Shown: positions 1-7,622, counted from the first letter of the stretch. The stretch is DNA of 12,441 bases from Competibacteraceae bacterium UBA2788 (GCA_002352185.1 DEHY01000019.1:10731-23171); one strand, 5' to 3'. Translations and numbers: made by a program. Notes: generated from the sequence alone by a model not told the origin.

Positions 1-746
1 CGCACCTCGCGCTTGCTCAACAAGCCCTTGCCGGGTTCCGCTCCCGTGCTGAACCGGTCATCGGGAATGCCGGGAAACTCCGGCAACACCCCGCCGGGGC
101 CACGGGTTTCGAGAATGATCACGTTGAGCGGAGAAAATTCAGTATCAGCCGTCGCCAGGTCAGCGGCGCGGAAAGAGCGAAACCGTTCAGTCGGCGCGCC
201 CAAATCTTCCGCGATCCAAAGGTCTGATGCAGCGAAGCCGGTTTCAACCAGAATCCGGGCGATAGCTTTCGGCGAACTGTCGCGGTCGGTGAGCAGAGCG
301 TACAGCCGATTGCTCTGCAACACGGCGCGCAGGCTGGCGAGTGGCCGCCCATGCAGGCTGATCCTTTGCGCCTGATGCCACGGTCGGCCCAGCCGGGCGA
401 ATGCGGCCTGAATGCTGGAAACATTGGGATGGAATACCAGATGTTCCGGCGGCAGGTGGCGAAGCAGGGTAGTGCTGATTCCGTAAAACAGCGGATCGCC
501 AGAAGCCAGCAGCGCCATCCGTCGGCCGGCGTTGGCGCGCAGCACTTCCCACAACCCGCTCATCGGGCTGGGATAGGGCTGCTTTGCAGCGGCCAGTTCC
601 GGGAAGGCGGCCAGGTGTTGCGCTGCGCCGATGAGCAGCTCCGCCTGTTCCAGCGCCGTTCGCGCCGCGTGACTGAGCGCGCCGGCGGCCATGCCCATGC
701 CGATCACCTGCACCGGCGGGCCGGGCCAGTCAGCCATCGCGCTCAT
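1..746 (-). CDS. cobL: CbiE-domain precorrin-6Y C5,15-methyltransferase, probably CobL/CbiET fusion (3' end outside window)
   Basis: The reading frame is open from the ATG at 746 to the left edge (248 codons), so the gene is partial. CbiE methylates the corrin ring at C5 (and C15 with the CbiT domain), using S-adenosylmethionine, late in cobalamin synthesis in the cytoplasm. Visible family signatures are GMGMAAGALS near the N-terminus (a diverged glycine-rich loop), ASGDPLFYGIS, PNVSSIQAAFARLG, SLHGRP and LTDRDSSPKAIA. The last visible residues, GLLSKREVR, resemble the linker where CobL proteins pass from CbiE into the CbiT decarboxylase/methylase domain. A fused CobL is therefore likelier than a lone CbiE, but the CbiT half is not seen. 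The start overlaps the cbiC stop by one base (TGATG), and no good Shine-Dalgarno is visible, which suggests translational coupling. A second ATG at 737 is a possible alternative start. Confidence 0.88.
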   Translation of the reverse strand, partial: MSAMADWPGPPVQVIGMGMAAGALSHAARTALEQAELLIGAAQHLAAFPELAAAKQPYPSPMSGLWEVLRANAGRRMALLASGDPLFYGISTTLLRHLPPEHLVFHPNVSSIQAAFARLGRPWHQAQRISLHGRPLASLRAVLQSNRLYALLTDRDSSPKAIARILVETGFAASDLWIAEDLGAPTERFRSFRAADLATADTEFSPLNVIILETRGPGGVLPEFPGIPDDRFSTGAEPGKGLLSKREV

Positions 747-1393
747 CAGAACCGAATCCCGTTCGCCATCCGCGCCAGGGCGTTCAGGGTGGCGGCGGCC
801 AGACTGCTGCCGCCGCGCCGCCCCAGCAGGGTGATGCAGGGCGTCTGAAATTCGGTCGGGGCAATATCCCATAGCGCCTGCTTGGATTCGGCGGCGTTGA
901 TGAAGCCGACCGGCATCCCGATGACCAGCGCCGGACGGGGCGCGCCTTCGTCCAACAGGTCCAGCAGCCGGAACAGCGCAGTCGGAGCGTTGCCTATGAC
1001 GACTATCGAGCCGGCCAGATGCGCCGGCCATTCCTCCATCGCCGCCATGGTGCGGGTCTCGCGGGCCAGCCGGGCGCGGTCGATCACCGGAGGGGCATTC
1101 AGGAAGCAAAGCACCGGGCTGTGCAGGTAACGCTTGCTGATGCCGTGGCTGACCATTTCAATATCGCACAGCACGTCTGCGCCTTTCGCCAGCGCCGCCA
1201 GTCCAGCCGCGACCGCGCCGCTGCTGAAGTGGAGATCGCGCACGATGTCGGGATCGCCGGAGGTGTGAACCAGCCGCATCGCCACCTGCTGTTGATCGGC
1301 GTCGAAGCGGGACAGGTCGGTGATCTGACGAATCTGTACGAACGACTGGCGTTCGATTTCATCAGGATCGCGGAGATAGTCGAAGCGGGGCAT
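746..1393 (-). CDS. cbiC: Precorrin-8X / cobalt-precorrin-8 methylmutase
   Basis: A 215-residue protein, the usual length for CbiC/CobH. This enzyme moves the C11 methyl group to C12 to give (cobalt-)hydrogenobyrinic acid; it is cytoplasmic and needs no cofactor. The N-terminus MPRFDYLRDPDEIERQSF and the segment RLVHTSGDPDI are family hallmarks. From the chosen start, the catalytic histidine falls at residue 43, the number known for Pseudomonas CobH. Later conserved stretches are DVLCDIEMVSHGI, IGNAPTALF, GMPVGFINAAESK and GRRGGSSLAAATLNALA. The frame is open upstream to 1450, but the ATG at 1393 has a GGAG at 1402-1399, five bases away, and fits the family start. It is followed without a gap by the CbiE gene and preceded by cbiX on the same strand. 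Because cbiX implies early cobalt insertion, the substrate is probably the cobalt form (inference). Confidence 0.95.
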   Translation of the reverse strand: MPRFDYLRDPDEIERQSFVQIRQITDLSRFDADQQQVAMRLVHTSGDPDIVRDLHFSSGAVAAGLAALAKGADVLCDIEMVSHGISKRYLHSPVLCFLNAPPVIDRARLARETRTMAAMEEWPAHLAGSIVVIGNAPTALFRLLDLLDEGAPRPALVIGMPVGFINAAESKQALWDIAPTEFQTPCITLLGRRGGSSLAAATLNALARMANGIRF

Positions 1394-1410
1394 GGCGGCT
1401 CCAAATAACT

Positions 1411-1480
1411 TCCCTCGCCTTCTGAGAGAGGGTTTGATTGTGGGGTTCATTTCTTCCCCTGGTCCTCTGGGAGAAGAACC
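1411..1480. repeat. Degenerate intergenic inverted-repeat element between cbiX and cbiC
   Basis: The 104-base gap between the cbiX stop and the cbiC start holds two weak stem-loops. One pairs CCCTC (1412-1416) with GAGGG (1428-1432). The other pairs TTCTTC (1451-1456) plus CCC (1457-1459) with GGG (1469-1471) plus GAAGAA (1473-1478), leaving a bulged A. The CCCTC / TCTCCCAGAGG composition recalls a common class of degenerate proteobacterial intergenic repeats. There is no T-run, so a terminator is unlikely. The assignment to a repeat family is from memory and unverified. Confidence 0.3.
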
Positions 1481-1497
1481 GGGAGTGAGGACTGTAT

Positions 1498-2406
1498 TTA
1501 ATGGTGATGCCCGTGTTCGTGGTCATCATGATCGTGATCGTGATGATGCCCGGTTTGCGGCGCGCCCTGCCAGTCCTCGCGGCCAACGATGGGCGTCCGG
1601 TACGAACAGAATTGGCAATTCATCTGCGCCATGCCGCATTCAGCCTCAGCCAACCGTTCCAGGAAGGTTTCCACGACCAGCGGATGCGCATTCAGATAAG
1701 GCGCAACCACGGCTTGAACGTCAGGATGACGGTTCTGGTATGCGGCGACGGTGGCGCGCACCTGTTCGACCAGGCGACCGGTGAACAGCAAATAGGGAAA
1801 GACCACCACCCGCGCGAAGCCCAGCCGGTGCGCGCGTTCCAGCGCATCAGCCATCAATGGCGCGGCGACAGCGGTATACGCTGTTTCCGCCCAGCCGAAG
1901 CCCATGCCTTCCCACAGGATGCGGGTGATTTTGCTGATGTTGGAATTGGCGTCGGGATCGGAACTGCCGCGCCCGATGACCATGAGCAGCGTATCCCGCC
2001 GGTCATAATCCGATCCAAATTCGGTTTCAATGCTTTCAATCCGCTCGCGGGCCACTTGCAGCAATTTGGGGTGAATGCCCAAATCCGCGCCGAAGGTGAT
2101 TTCCAGTCCCGGATGCCCGGCCTGGAAGGCGTTCAGAATCGCCGGGATGTCGTTTTTGACATGGCCGGCGGCCATCAGCAGCGCCGGCAGGGCGGTGATG
2201 CGGCGGAACCCCTGTCGCCACAACGTTTCCAGCGCTTCGGGCAATTCCGGCTCGACCAGTTCCAGAAAGCCGGCCAGACAGGTGCGGTCCGGGAGCGCCT
2301 GTTGCACCTGTTCAGCCAGGCGGTGAAATTCAGCGACGCCGGCGGCGAGTCGGGTGCCGTGGCCGATCAGCAGGACGGCGGGCGGGGATTGCGGGATTTG
2401 TGTCAT
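1498..2406 (-). CDS. cbiX: Sirohydrochlorin cobaltochelatase CbiX, long form with MxCxxC motif and His-rich tail
   Basis: A 302-residue class II chelatase that inserts cobalt into sirohydrochlorin, the first committed step of the early-cobalt (anaerobic-type) B12 route. The N-terminal half has the active-site histidines in LLIGHGTR (His16) and LLMAAGHVKNDIP (His82). The C-terminal half repeats the fold, but its matching loop reads VIGRGSSDPDAN, with Arg in place of the first His, so only one half looks catalytic. MAQMNCQFCSYR (Cys264, Cys267) is the MxCxxC motif that carries an iron-sulfur cluster in long CbiX proteins. The final 16 residues hold ten His mixed with Asp/Glu, a likely metal-holding tail. 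The frame extends upstream to 2484, but that part overlaps the aqpZ terminator and the promoter, so the ATG at 2406 was chosen; its Shine-Dalgarno is weak. It is probably the first gene of a cbiX-cbiC-cobL unit. Confidence 0.95.
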   Translation of the reverse strand: MTQIPQSPPAVLLIGHGTRLAAGVAEFHRLAEQVQQALPDRTCLAGFLELVEPELPEALETLWRQGFRRITALPALLMAAGHVKNDIPAILNAFQAGHPGLEITFGADLGIHPKLLQVARERIESIETEFGSDYDRRDTLLMVIGRGSSDPDANSNISKITRILWEGMGFGWAETAYTAVAAPLMADALERAHRLGFARVVVFPYLLFTGRLVEQVRATVAAYQNRHPDVQAVVAPYLNAHPLVVETFLERLAEAECGMAQMNCQFCSYRTPIVGREDWQGAPQTGHHHDHDHDDHEHGHHH

Positions 2407-2439
2407 CGGGAGAGTCGCCGGCTTGAGTAGTATCCAGTC

Positions 2440-2468
2440 ATTGTACAAGCGGAACCGGCTATTGTTGA
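2440..2468 (-). promoter_or_regulatory. Predicted sigma70 promoter for cbiX
   Basis: On the minus strand, TCAACA (2468-2463; 4 of 6 matches to TTGACA) and TACAAT (2445-2440; 5 of 6 to TATAAT) are separated by exactly 17 bases. Transcription would start about 25-30 bases before the cbiX ATG, leaving no room for a riboswitch. The site lies just after the aqpZ terminator, which fits an independent promoter. Confidence 0.55.
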
Positions 2469-2482
2469 TAACGGCGCTCAAC

Positions 2483-2512
2483 AAAAAAGGGCGCGTCAGT
2501 AACGCGCCCTTT
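2483..2512 (-). terminator. Rho-independent terminator of aqpZ
   Basis: The GC-rich arm GGGCGCG (2489-2495) pairs perfectly with CGCGCCC (2503-2509) around a seven-base loop; flanking A and T bases extend the stem to ten pairs. On the minus strand the stem is followed by a run of six T (2488-2483). It lies 17 bases past the aqpZ stop. The plus-strand side has only three T, so it should work mainly for minus-strand transcripts. Confidence 0.88.
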
Positions 2513-2528
2513 CCACCCGGTGACGACT

Positions 2529-3245
2529 TCAGGCCGGATTATCGTTCGCCATCCAGCGATGGAAGAAGCCCGCCGCCGCCGCGCCGACGATGGGCGCGAC
2601 CCAGAACAGCCACAACTGTTCCAGGGCCCAGCCGCCGACGAAAATCGCCTGGCTGGTGCTGCGCGCCGGGTTGACCGAGGTGTTGGTGACTGGAATGCTG
2701 ATCAAATGGATCAGCGTCAGGCACAGACCAATAGCAATCGGCGCGAAGCCGGTTGGCGTGTTCTTGTGAGTCGAACCGAGGATGACAATCAGGAACATGA
2801 AGGTCATTACTATCTCGCAAATGAGTGCGGCGTTCAGCCCGTATTTGCCCGGCGAGTGTTCGCCAAAGCCGTTGGCTGCGAAGCCGCCGAGCGTCGAGAA
2901 ATCGCCCTTGCCGGTGTAAATCAGGTAAATAATCGCCGCGCCAGCGATACCGCCCAGCACCTGGGCGATGATGTAGGGGATCAGGTCGGAAACCGGGAAG
3001 CGCCCGCCCGCCCATAAACCGACCGAAACGGCGGGATTCAGATGGCAACCGGAGATGTGGCCGATGGCGTAGGCCATGGTCAGCACGGTCAACCCGAAAG
3101 CCAGCGATACGCCAACGAGCGCGATGCCAAGGGGGTATTTGTCAGGGCCATAGAAGACGGCGGCCAGCACGGCGCTGCCGCAGCCGCCCAGCACGAGCCA
3201 GAGTGTGCCGATGAATTCGGCGGCGAGACGATTACTAAGTGGCAT
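2529..3245 (-). CDS. aqpZ: Aquaporin Z, water channel
   Basis: A 238-residue inner-membrane channel of the MIP family, close in length to E. coli AqpZ (231). Both Asn-Pro-Ala boxes are present: GCHLNPAVS (NPA at 70-72) and SVNPARS (NPA at 192-194). The four selectivity-filter residues of a water-specific channel can be placed: Phe50, His180, Thr189 and Arg195. The last three keep the spacing of E. coli His174, Thr183 and Arg189, which argues for water rather than glycerol. Six hydrophobic segments can be followed. The ATG at 3245 has a strong Shine-Dalgarno (AAGGAGA, near 3257-3251). The gene has its own promoter upstream and a terminator downstream, so it appears to be a single-gene unit, although read-through from the kinase operon is possible because no terminator is seen before it. 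Confidence 0.96.
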   Translation of the reverse strand: MPLSNRLAAEFIGTLWLVLGGCGSAVLAAVFYGPDKYPLGIALVGVSLAFGLTVLTMAYAIGHISGCHLNPAVSVGLWAGGRFPVSDLIPYIIAQVLGGIAGAAIIYLIYTGKGDFSTLGGFAANGFGEHSPGKYGLNAALICEIVMTFMFLIVILGSTHKNTPTGFAPIAIGLCLTLIHLISIPVTNTSVNPARSTSQAIFVGGWALEQLWLFWVAPIVGAAAAGFFHRWMANDNPA

Positions 3246-3316
3246 GGAAATCTCCTTGATGGAGTTGGTGTTGATTTGTAGAGACAGGCAATACAGACCT
3301 GTTACCAGGCGGGTGA

Positions 3317-3322
3317 ATTATA
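3317..3322 (-). promoter_or_regulatory. Predicted -10 box of the aqpZ promoter
   Basis: A perfect TATAAT on the minus strand, 72 bases before the aqpZ ATG. The matching -35 region would lie inside the last codons of the kinase gene and is weak (CTCACT-like at about 17-18 bases). A short inverted repeat, ACAGG and CCTGT (about 3282-3300), sits in the untranslated leader and could be an operator or chance. Confidence 0.5.
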
Positions 3323-3332
3323 CATGTTGCAG

Positions 3333-6218
3333 CTAGATGAGTGAGGATGGCGGCGGCCCCGGATCATCCATTCCCGATTTCGCCCCGCCTAACAGCATCC
3401 GTAATTTCTTTCCCAATTCGACCTTCCGGTAGGGCTTGGCTAAAACATCAACACCCTCAGCGATCTGGCCGCTGCCAATCAGGGCATGTTCGGTATAACC
3501 TGAGGTGAACAGCACCCGCAGGCCGGGATAACGGCGTTGGGCTTCGGCGGCCAGCCTGACGCCGTCCATCTCGCCCGGCAATACAATATCGGTGAATAAC
3601 AGGTCGATCCGGGGCATCGTTTCCAGCAGCCGGATCGCCGTCTCGGCGTCACCCGCCTGCTGGACTTCATAGCCCATGCCGTGCAAGGCGTTGACGGCGA
3701 ACAGGCGGACATCGGCGTCGTCTTCGACCACCAGAATGGTTTCGCCCTGACCTTGAATTGCGCTATCGGCGACCGGCGGCGGCTCTGCGGCAGGAGTTGC
3801 CGCAGACGAGGTCGGCGGCAGGTAAAGCCGCACCGTGGTGCCTTGGCCGGGTTCACTGTAGATCGTGATATGCCCGCCGGACTGTTTGACCAGCCCGTAG
3901 ACCATGCTCAACCCCAGCCCGCTGCCCTTGCCGGTTTCCTTGGTGGTGAAAAACGGTTCAAAGACGCGCTCCAGCACCTCCGGCGTCATCCCCGTGCCGG
4001 TATCGCTGACCGCCAGCATGACGTAGGAGCCGGGCTGAACCTCCTCGTGCGCTGCATAACCGGCGTCGAGCCGGACATTGGCGGTTTCCAGCGTGAGCCT
4101 GCCGCCCTGGGGCATGGCGTTGCGGGCGTTGATGACCAGATTGAGCAGGGCATTTTCAAATTGGTCCGGATCGATCAGCGTCTGTTCCAGATCGGCGGCC
4201 AGTATGGTGTCGATCTGGATGGTCGCGCCCAGGGTGCGTCGCAGCAGGTCGAGCATTCCGAGTACCCGCTGGTTCAGGTCGGTCGGTTGCGCCAGCAGCG
4301 GCTGGCGCCGTGCGAACGCCAGCAGGCGCCGGCTGAGATTGGCGCCCCGATCCACCGCCTTGAGAGCCTGCTGGGTGAGTTGATGCAGCCGGGGCTGCGC
4401 CGTCAGTTGCTCATGCAACAGTTCCAGATTACCCATGATAATAGCAAGCAGATTATTGAAATCATGGGCAATTCCTCCAGTCAACTGGCCGATGGCCTGC
4501 ATTTTCTGCGCTTGCCGCAGTTGCGCCTCGGACTGTTTGCGCTGAGTAATGTCGCGGGCCACCACGATAGCGGCGGACTTGGCGTCAAACTGCACCTCAA
4601 GCGGCGCGGTGCGTGACTCAAACCAGCGCAGCCCCGAAGGCGTCGCCAGTTCATATTCGGCGATTTGAATGCGCTGCGTCGCCAGCGCACGGCGGATGAT
4701 GTCAAGAAAAAATTCCGCCATTTCCGGGGGATGCACCTGGTTCAGGAATTTCCCCCGGAGAGGGCCGATGGCGATCTGATCCCGCCGTGCGGCCAGAATT
4801 TCACAATAGCGGCCATCTTCGTCCACCACAAACACCAGATCGGGAATAGCCTTGGTCATGGCGAGCAGCCGCGCTTCACTGTCCCGCAAGGCTTTTTCGG
4901 TCTGTTGGTGTTCCGCGATTTCCAAAGTGAGGGAGTCGTTGGTTGTCGCCAACTGCGCGGTGCGTTCGCCGACCCTTTGTTCGAGCAGAATGTTGGCTTC
5001 GCGCAATTCCGCGTGGGCCTGTTGCATCGAGGCGCGCATGGTGTTGAACGAGCGGGTGAGTTCGCCGATTTCATCGCTGCTCTCGACGGGGATATCTTCG
5101 TGCAGGCGCCCGTCAGTCAGCCGCCGGGTCGCCTTGGACAGAACCGTCAGGGGTCGGGCCAGGGATTCGGCGCGTTGCTTGGACAGGATATAGGCCACCG
5201 CCAGCATGGTGAAGATCAGCACCATCAGGTTTCCGACCGTCATGGAACTGGCGGCGCTGGCCGCTTCGGCTTCCCGCTCCAGGCGTATTCTGGAGTCTGT
5301 CGCCAGCGCCGAGGCCAGCGCGATCACTTGGTTCGCCAGCGGATCGGTTTCCTGCGCCAGGGTGCGCATCGCGATGTTCCAGTTGGGCGAGCGGCGAATG
5401 CGGATCACTTCCTGCGCGAATTGGGCGAAGGCGCGCAGTTCCACCCGCAGCAGGTTCAGAAGCCGGGCTTGCTCGGTGGTGAGCAGTGGACTGACGGCCA
5501 GTTGCGCGGCGATGGCGGCAGTCTGTTCCAGACACTGGTGGAACTGGTCTTCGTAATTCAAGCCGTTGTTGCCCAGAATTTCCCGCAGCAGCAGGCGCAT
5601 AGTGGCGAAGGCATTCTGAAGTTCCGCCAGGCGCGCCAGCAGAATTTTGCGCTCGGAGCCGCCGTCCTGCCCGGTTTCCTCCTGAAGCAGGGCGGCAATC
5701 ACCGAATTCAGTTTATCGGCGCTCGGTTCGACATCCAGCAGATAAACGACCCGCGCCGGGTCATTGCCTGGCGTGTGGGCGATGTCCTGCACCCACCACT
5801 GTGATTCCTGCAAGTCGGCCAGCAGCGTTTCAAGGTGGTGCAGGCGTTGCAAATCACAGGCTTGTTCGAGTACCTGCCGACATTCCTGGTTGAGCAGGGC
5901 CAGCGCCGGCTGGATGTCTTCGCGCCAGGCCGCCTGCCAGTCGTTCAGAAATTTTTGATCGTTCAGGCTGACCCAGCCGCGCAGGCTGGATAGCGAGTGC
6001 TGTACGCCGGCGAGTACCTGCGACGAGGCTTGCATCAACGGCACGCCCTCATTCGCCAACAAGTGTACCCGGGCGCGCAGCTCGAAGGTGGAGATCAGGG
6101 CGATACAGAGGATGCCCAGTCCCACAGCCGCGACCGATAGATGAGACAGCAGGAGCTGCCGACCCAGCGGCCGTTGTTGCAGCTTGCGTTCAGCGCGTCG
6201 GCGCAGCAGCGGATTCAT
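3333..6218 (-). CDS. Membrane hybrid sensor histidine kinase (sensor-HAMP-PAS-HisKA-HATPase-REC)
   Basis: A 961-residue inner-membrane kinase. Approximate layout: short basic cytoplasmic start; membrane segment 26-45; a periplasmic helix-rich sensor of about 275 residues; second membrane segment 326-346; HAMP 347-400; a coiled linker; PAS 446-560; HisKA with GGIAHDFNN (phospho-accepting His585); ATPase 683-800 with N-box Asn697, DTGTGM, FEPFFTTK and GKGSGLGLS; and a C-terminal receiver 826-941 with acidic residues 832-834, phospho-acceptor Asp877 in LFTDIVLPGEMDG and Lys928. All key residues are present, so it should be active. The sensor length would suit a helical bimodular (HBM-like) fold, but that is only an inference; the ligand is unknown. 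The ATG at 6218 was chosen because it has GGAG ten bases upstream and overlaps the preceding gene by only 29 bases. An ATG at 6260 and a TTG at 6269 are alternatives. It is the last gene of a signalling operon. Confidence 0.92.
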   Translation of the reverse strand: MNPLLRRRAERKLQQRPLGRQLLLSHLSVAAVGLGILCIALISTFELRARVHLLANEGVPLMQASSQVLAGVQHSLSSLRGWVSLNDQKFLNDWQAAWREDIQPALALLNQECRQVLEQACDLQRLHHLETLLADLQESQWWVQDIAHTPGNDPARVVYLLDVEPSADKLNSVIAALLQEETGQDGGSERKILLARLAELQNAFATMRLLLREILGNNGLNYEDQFHQCLEQTAAIAAQLAVSPLLTTEQARLLNLLRVELRAFAQFAQEVIRIRRSPNWNIAMRTLAQETDPLANQVIALASALATDSRIRLEREAEAASAASSMTVGNLMVLIFTMLAVAYILSKQRAESLARPLTVLSKATRRLTDGRLHEDIPVESSDEIGELTRSFNTMRASMQQAHAELREANILLEQRVGERTAQLATTNDSLTLEIAEHQQTEKALRDSEARLLAMTKAIPDLVFVVDEDGRYCEILAARRDQIAIGPLRGKFLNQVHPPEMAEFFLDIIRRALATQRIQIAEYELATPSGLRWFESRTAPLEVQFDAKSAAIVVARDITQRKQSEAQLRQAQKMQAIGQLTGGIAHDFNNLLAIIMGNLELLHEQLTAQPRLHQLTQQALKAVDRGANLSRRLLAFARRQPLLAQPTDLNQRVLGMLDLLRRTLGATIQIDTILAADLEQTLIDPDQFENALLNLVINARNAMPQGGRLTLETANVRLDAGYAAHEEVQPGSYVMLAVSDTGTGMTPEVLERVFEPFFTTKETGKGSGLGLSMVYGLVKQSGGHITIYSEPGQGTTVRLYLPPTSSAATPAAEPPPVADSAIQGQGETILVVEDDADVRLFAVNALHGMGYEVQQAGDAETAIRLLETMPRIDLLFTDIVLPGEMDGVRLAAEAQRRYPGLRVLFTSGYTEHALIGSGQIAEGVDVLAKPYRKVELGKKLRMLLGGAKSGMDDPGPPPSSLI

Positions 6219-7200
6219 GGCGGGCGCGCTCCGGCGTCGTGGGACAGTGGAATGCGGCATGGCATTCAAGCTGCTCCAGTTGTGCTTGCAGGATGCCGGC
6301 GCGCTGATAAGTGTGCGCAGGGAATTTCAATCCCGGATAGGCGCTCTGGGGCGGCGGTTTGGCGATATCCAGGCGTTTGTGGAGAAAATCAAGCTGGGAG
6401 ACAATCAGCGAGGCCACAACGAATACATCATTGGGCGTCAGGTGGGCCATATCGGTCCGGCTCGTGTCAATCGTGAGTACGGGAAGTTCCAGCGCCTGGA
6501 AAATACGGGTAATGCTTTGCAGGCAGGCAATCAACCGGCGATAAACATCGCTGGGCTGCTTGTTGGGTTCAAAGGCAGGTTCCGCCGGAATCCGGATCGT
6601 GTCGGGATAGCGCGCCAGCAGGCGGGCGGCGTACCCAATCGCCAGCGTCACCTCAATGTACACATCGGACGGCGCGAAATGCCGCTCCAGCATCGAATCC
6701 AACTGGCGGTTCAGGTTCAGGATCGCCGTAAAGAGGTCGGTTGCAAGGGGCGTTGGCGCCGCCTCGGTTTCATCGGCCATCCGCAACTCGTCCATGGCCT
6801 GGCGGAGAAGGCGATGGGCCTGCTGCAAGGTAGGAAGAAGGTCCTGCATGGCGATGTCGCCCACGGGCGCAGGTGGGGGAGGGGTGTGGGCGCGCATGAT
6901 TTCGAACTTCAGCCGGTCGGTTTTTTGCCACAGCGTCAGCGCCTGAAAATACACATCACGGGGTATGGCGCTGCGGATGCCGATGTCCAGGTCGCTGACC
7001 TTGGCAACGCCCATGAACAGACGCAGTTGTTCCAAATCCCGGCCAAAGACTTCCATTTGCCGGGAAATAGCGGCGACCGTTTCCTGGCTGCTTTCGGTGG
7101 ACGACGGGATCGCCGGGGCGTCGGTGGCGGCGTAAGTCGCGCCAACGCTGAGCGCCGTGATCAGAAGCGTCCGTTTTAAATACGTGCGCCACGGAATCAT
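6190..7200 (-). CDS. Exported helical protein with P-x-D-V-Y/F repeats, function unknown
   Basis: A 336-residue protein that I do not recognise as a named family. It starts with two basic patches and a hydrophobic stretch (about residues 8-24) ending in GATYAAT, which looks like a signal peptide cut near residue 24, so the protein is probably periplasmic. There is no lipobox cysteine. The rest looks helical and amphipathic. Four copies of a motif occur: PRDVY (80-84), PSDVY (177-181), PSDVY (216-220) and PNDVF (256-260), each followed by about 16 residues of helix with a similar hydrophobic pattern. A weaker copy, ATDLF, is at 153-157. A proline run (107-110) separates the first copy from the others. 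The start overlaps the receiver gene by four bases (ATGA), and the end overlaps the kinase gene. This places it between the two parts of a signalling pathway; a role as periplasmic partner or ligand carrier for the kinase sensor is an inference. Confidence 0.85.
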   Translation of the reverse strand: MIPWRTYLKRTLLITALSVGATYAATDAPAIPSSTESSQETVAAISRQMEVFGRDLEQLRLFMGVAKVSDLDIGIRSAIPRDVYFQALTLWQKTDRLKFEIMRAHTPPPPAPVGDIAMQDLLPTLQQAHRLLRQAMDELRMADETEAAPTPLATDLFTAILNLNRQLDSMLERHFAPSDVYIEVTLAIGYAARLLARYPDTIRIPAEPAFEPNKQPSDVYRRLIACLQSITRIFQALELPVLTIDTSRTDMAHLTPNDVFVVASLIVSQLDFLHKRLDIAKPPPQSAYPGLKFPAHTYQRAGILQAQLEQLECHAAFHCPTTPERARHESAAAPTR

Positions 7201-7577
7201 GGAGGATTCTGCCGGTTGAGAGCCGCGCGCAACTGAGGCAGCGTAATCGGTTTGACCAAGGTCGTCACGGTGCGCAAGCCCATGAACTCCGCCAGCGTTT
7301 TCGCATCCCGGGCATAATCCGCGCCGTAGCCGGTGGTGATGATCAGATCGCTGGTGTAGCCCTGTTGCAGCGCCCAGAGCAGTAATTCGTTCCCATCAAT
7401 GTCCGGCATGATCATATCGAGGATGATCAGGGTCGGCTGGACTTCGGCATAGCACTTCTGAAACGCTTGGCCGTGGGTGGTCACAGTCACCTCGTAATCG
7501 AGAGCGAGAGCAACCTGGCGGACAAATTCACCGAATCCGGGTTCGTCGTCGATGATCAGCAGGCGTTTTGGGTTCAT
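7197..7577 (-). CDS. Stand-alone receiver-domain response regulator (CheY-like)
   Basis: A 126-residue protein made of a single receiver domain with no output domain. Acidic residues Asp10, Asp11 and Glu12 (LLIIDDEPG) bind the metal ion, Asp54 in LIILDMIMPDIDG accepts phosphate, the TTGYG segment holds the switch Thr, and Lys109 in LVKPITLP completes the active site. It probably takes phosphate from the hybrid kinase two genes downstream, directly or through a phosphorelay, and acts by protein-protein contact. The frame is open upstream to 7703; the ATG at 7577 is where receiver homology begins. An ATG at 7616 would add 13 residues. Neither has a clear Shine-Dalgarno. Its stop overlaps the next start by four bases (ATGA). 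It is the first gene of the operon. Confidence 0.9.
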   Translation of the reverse strand: MNPKRLLIIDDEPGFGEFVRQVALALDYEVTVTTHGQAFQKCYAEVQPTLIILDMIMPDIDGNELLLWALQQGYTSDLIITTGYGADYARDAKTLAEFMGLRTVTTLVKPITLPQLRAALNRQNPP

Positions 7578-7622
7578 GGCGTCGTATTCATGGTAGTTTT
7601 GGGCGGTGCGGGGCATTCCAAA

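Noticed and set aside
1501..1560. Short CATGATCGTGATCGTGATGATG-like repeat, first read as a simple-sequence repeat
   Set aside because: It is the minus-strand coding of the CbiX His/Asp tail; the repetition comes from His and Asp codons. The same applies to the His-codon repeats at 11618-11804.
1501..2430. Plus-strand open frame of 309 codons opposite cbiX
   Set aside because: It is antisense to CbiX, whose active-site and MxCxxC motifs are clear.
4665..5804. Long plus-strand open frame of 379 codons opposite the kinase gene
   Set aside because: It lies wholly antisense to the well-supported hybrid kinase; the product has no recognisable domain. Long antisense frames are common in GC-rich coding DNA.
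6184..7179. Plus-strand open frame of 331 codons opposite the repeat-protein gene
   Set aside because: The minus-strand frame has a signal peptide, ordered motifs and overlaps fitting an operon; the plus-strand product is rich in Arg/Gly/Gln with no pattern, as expected of a shadow.
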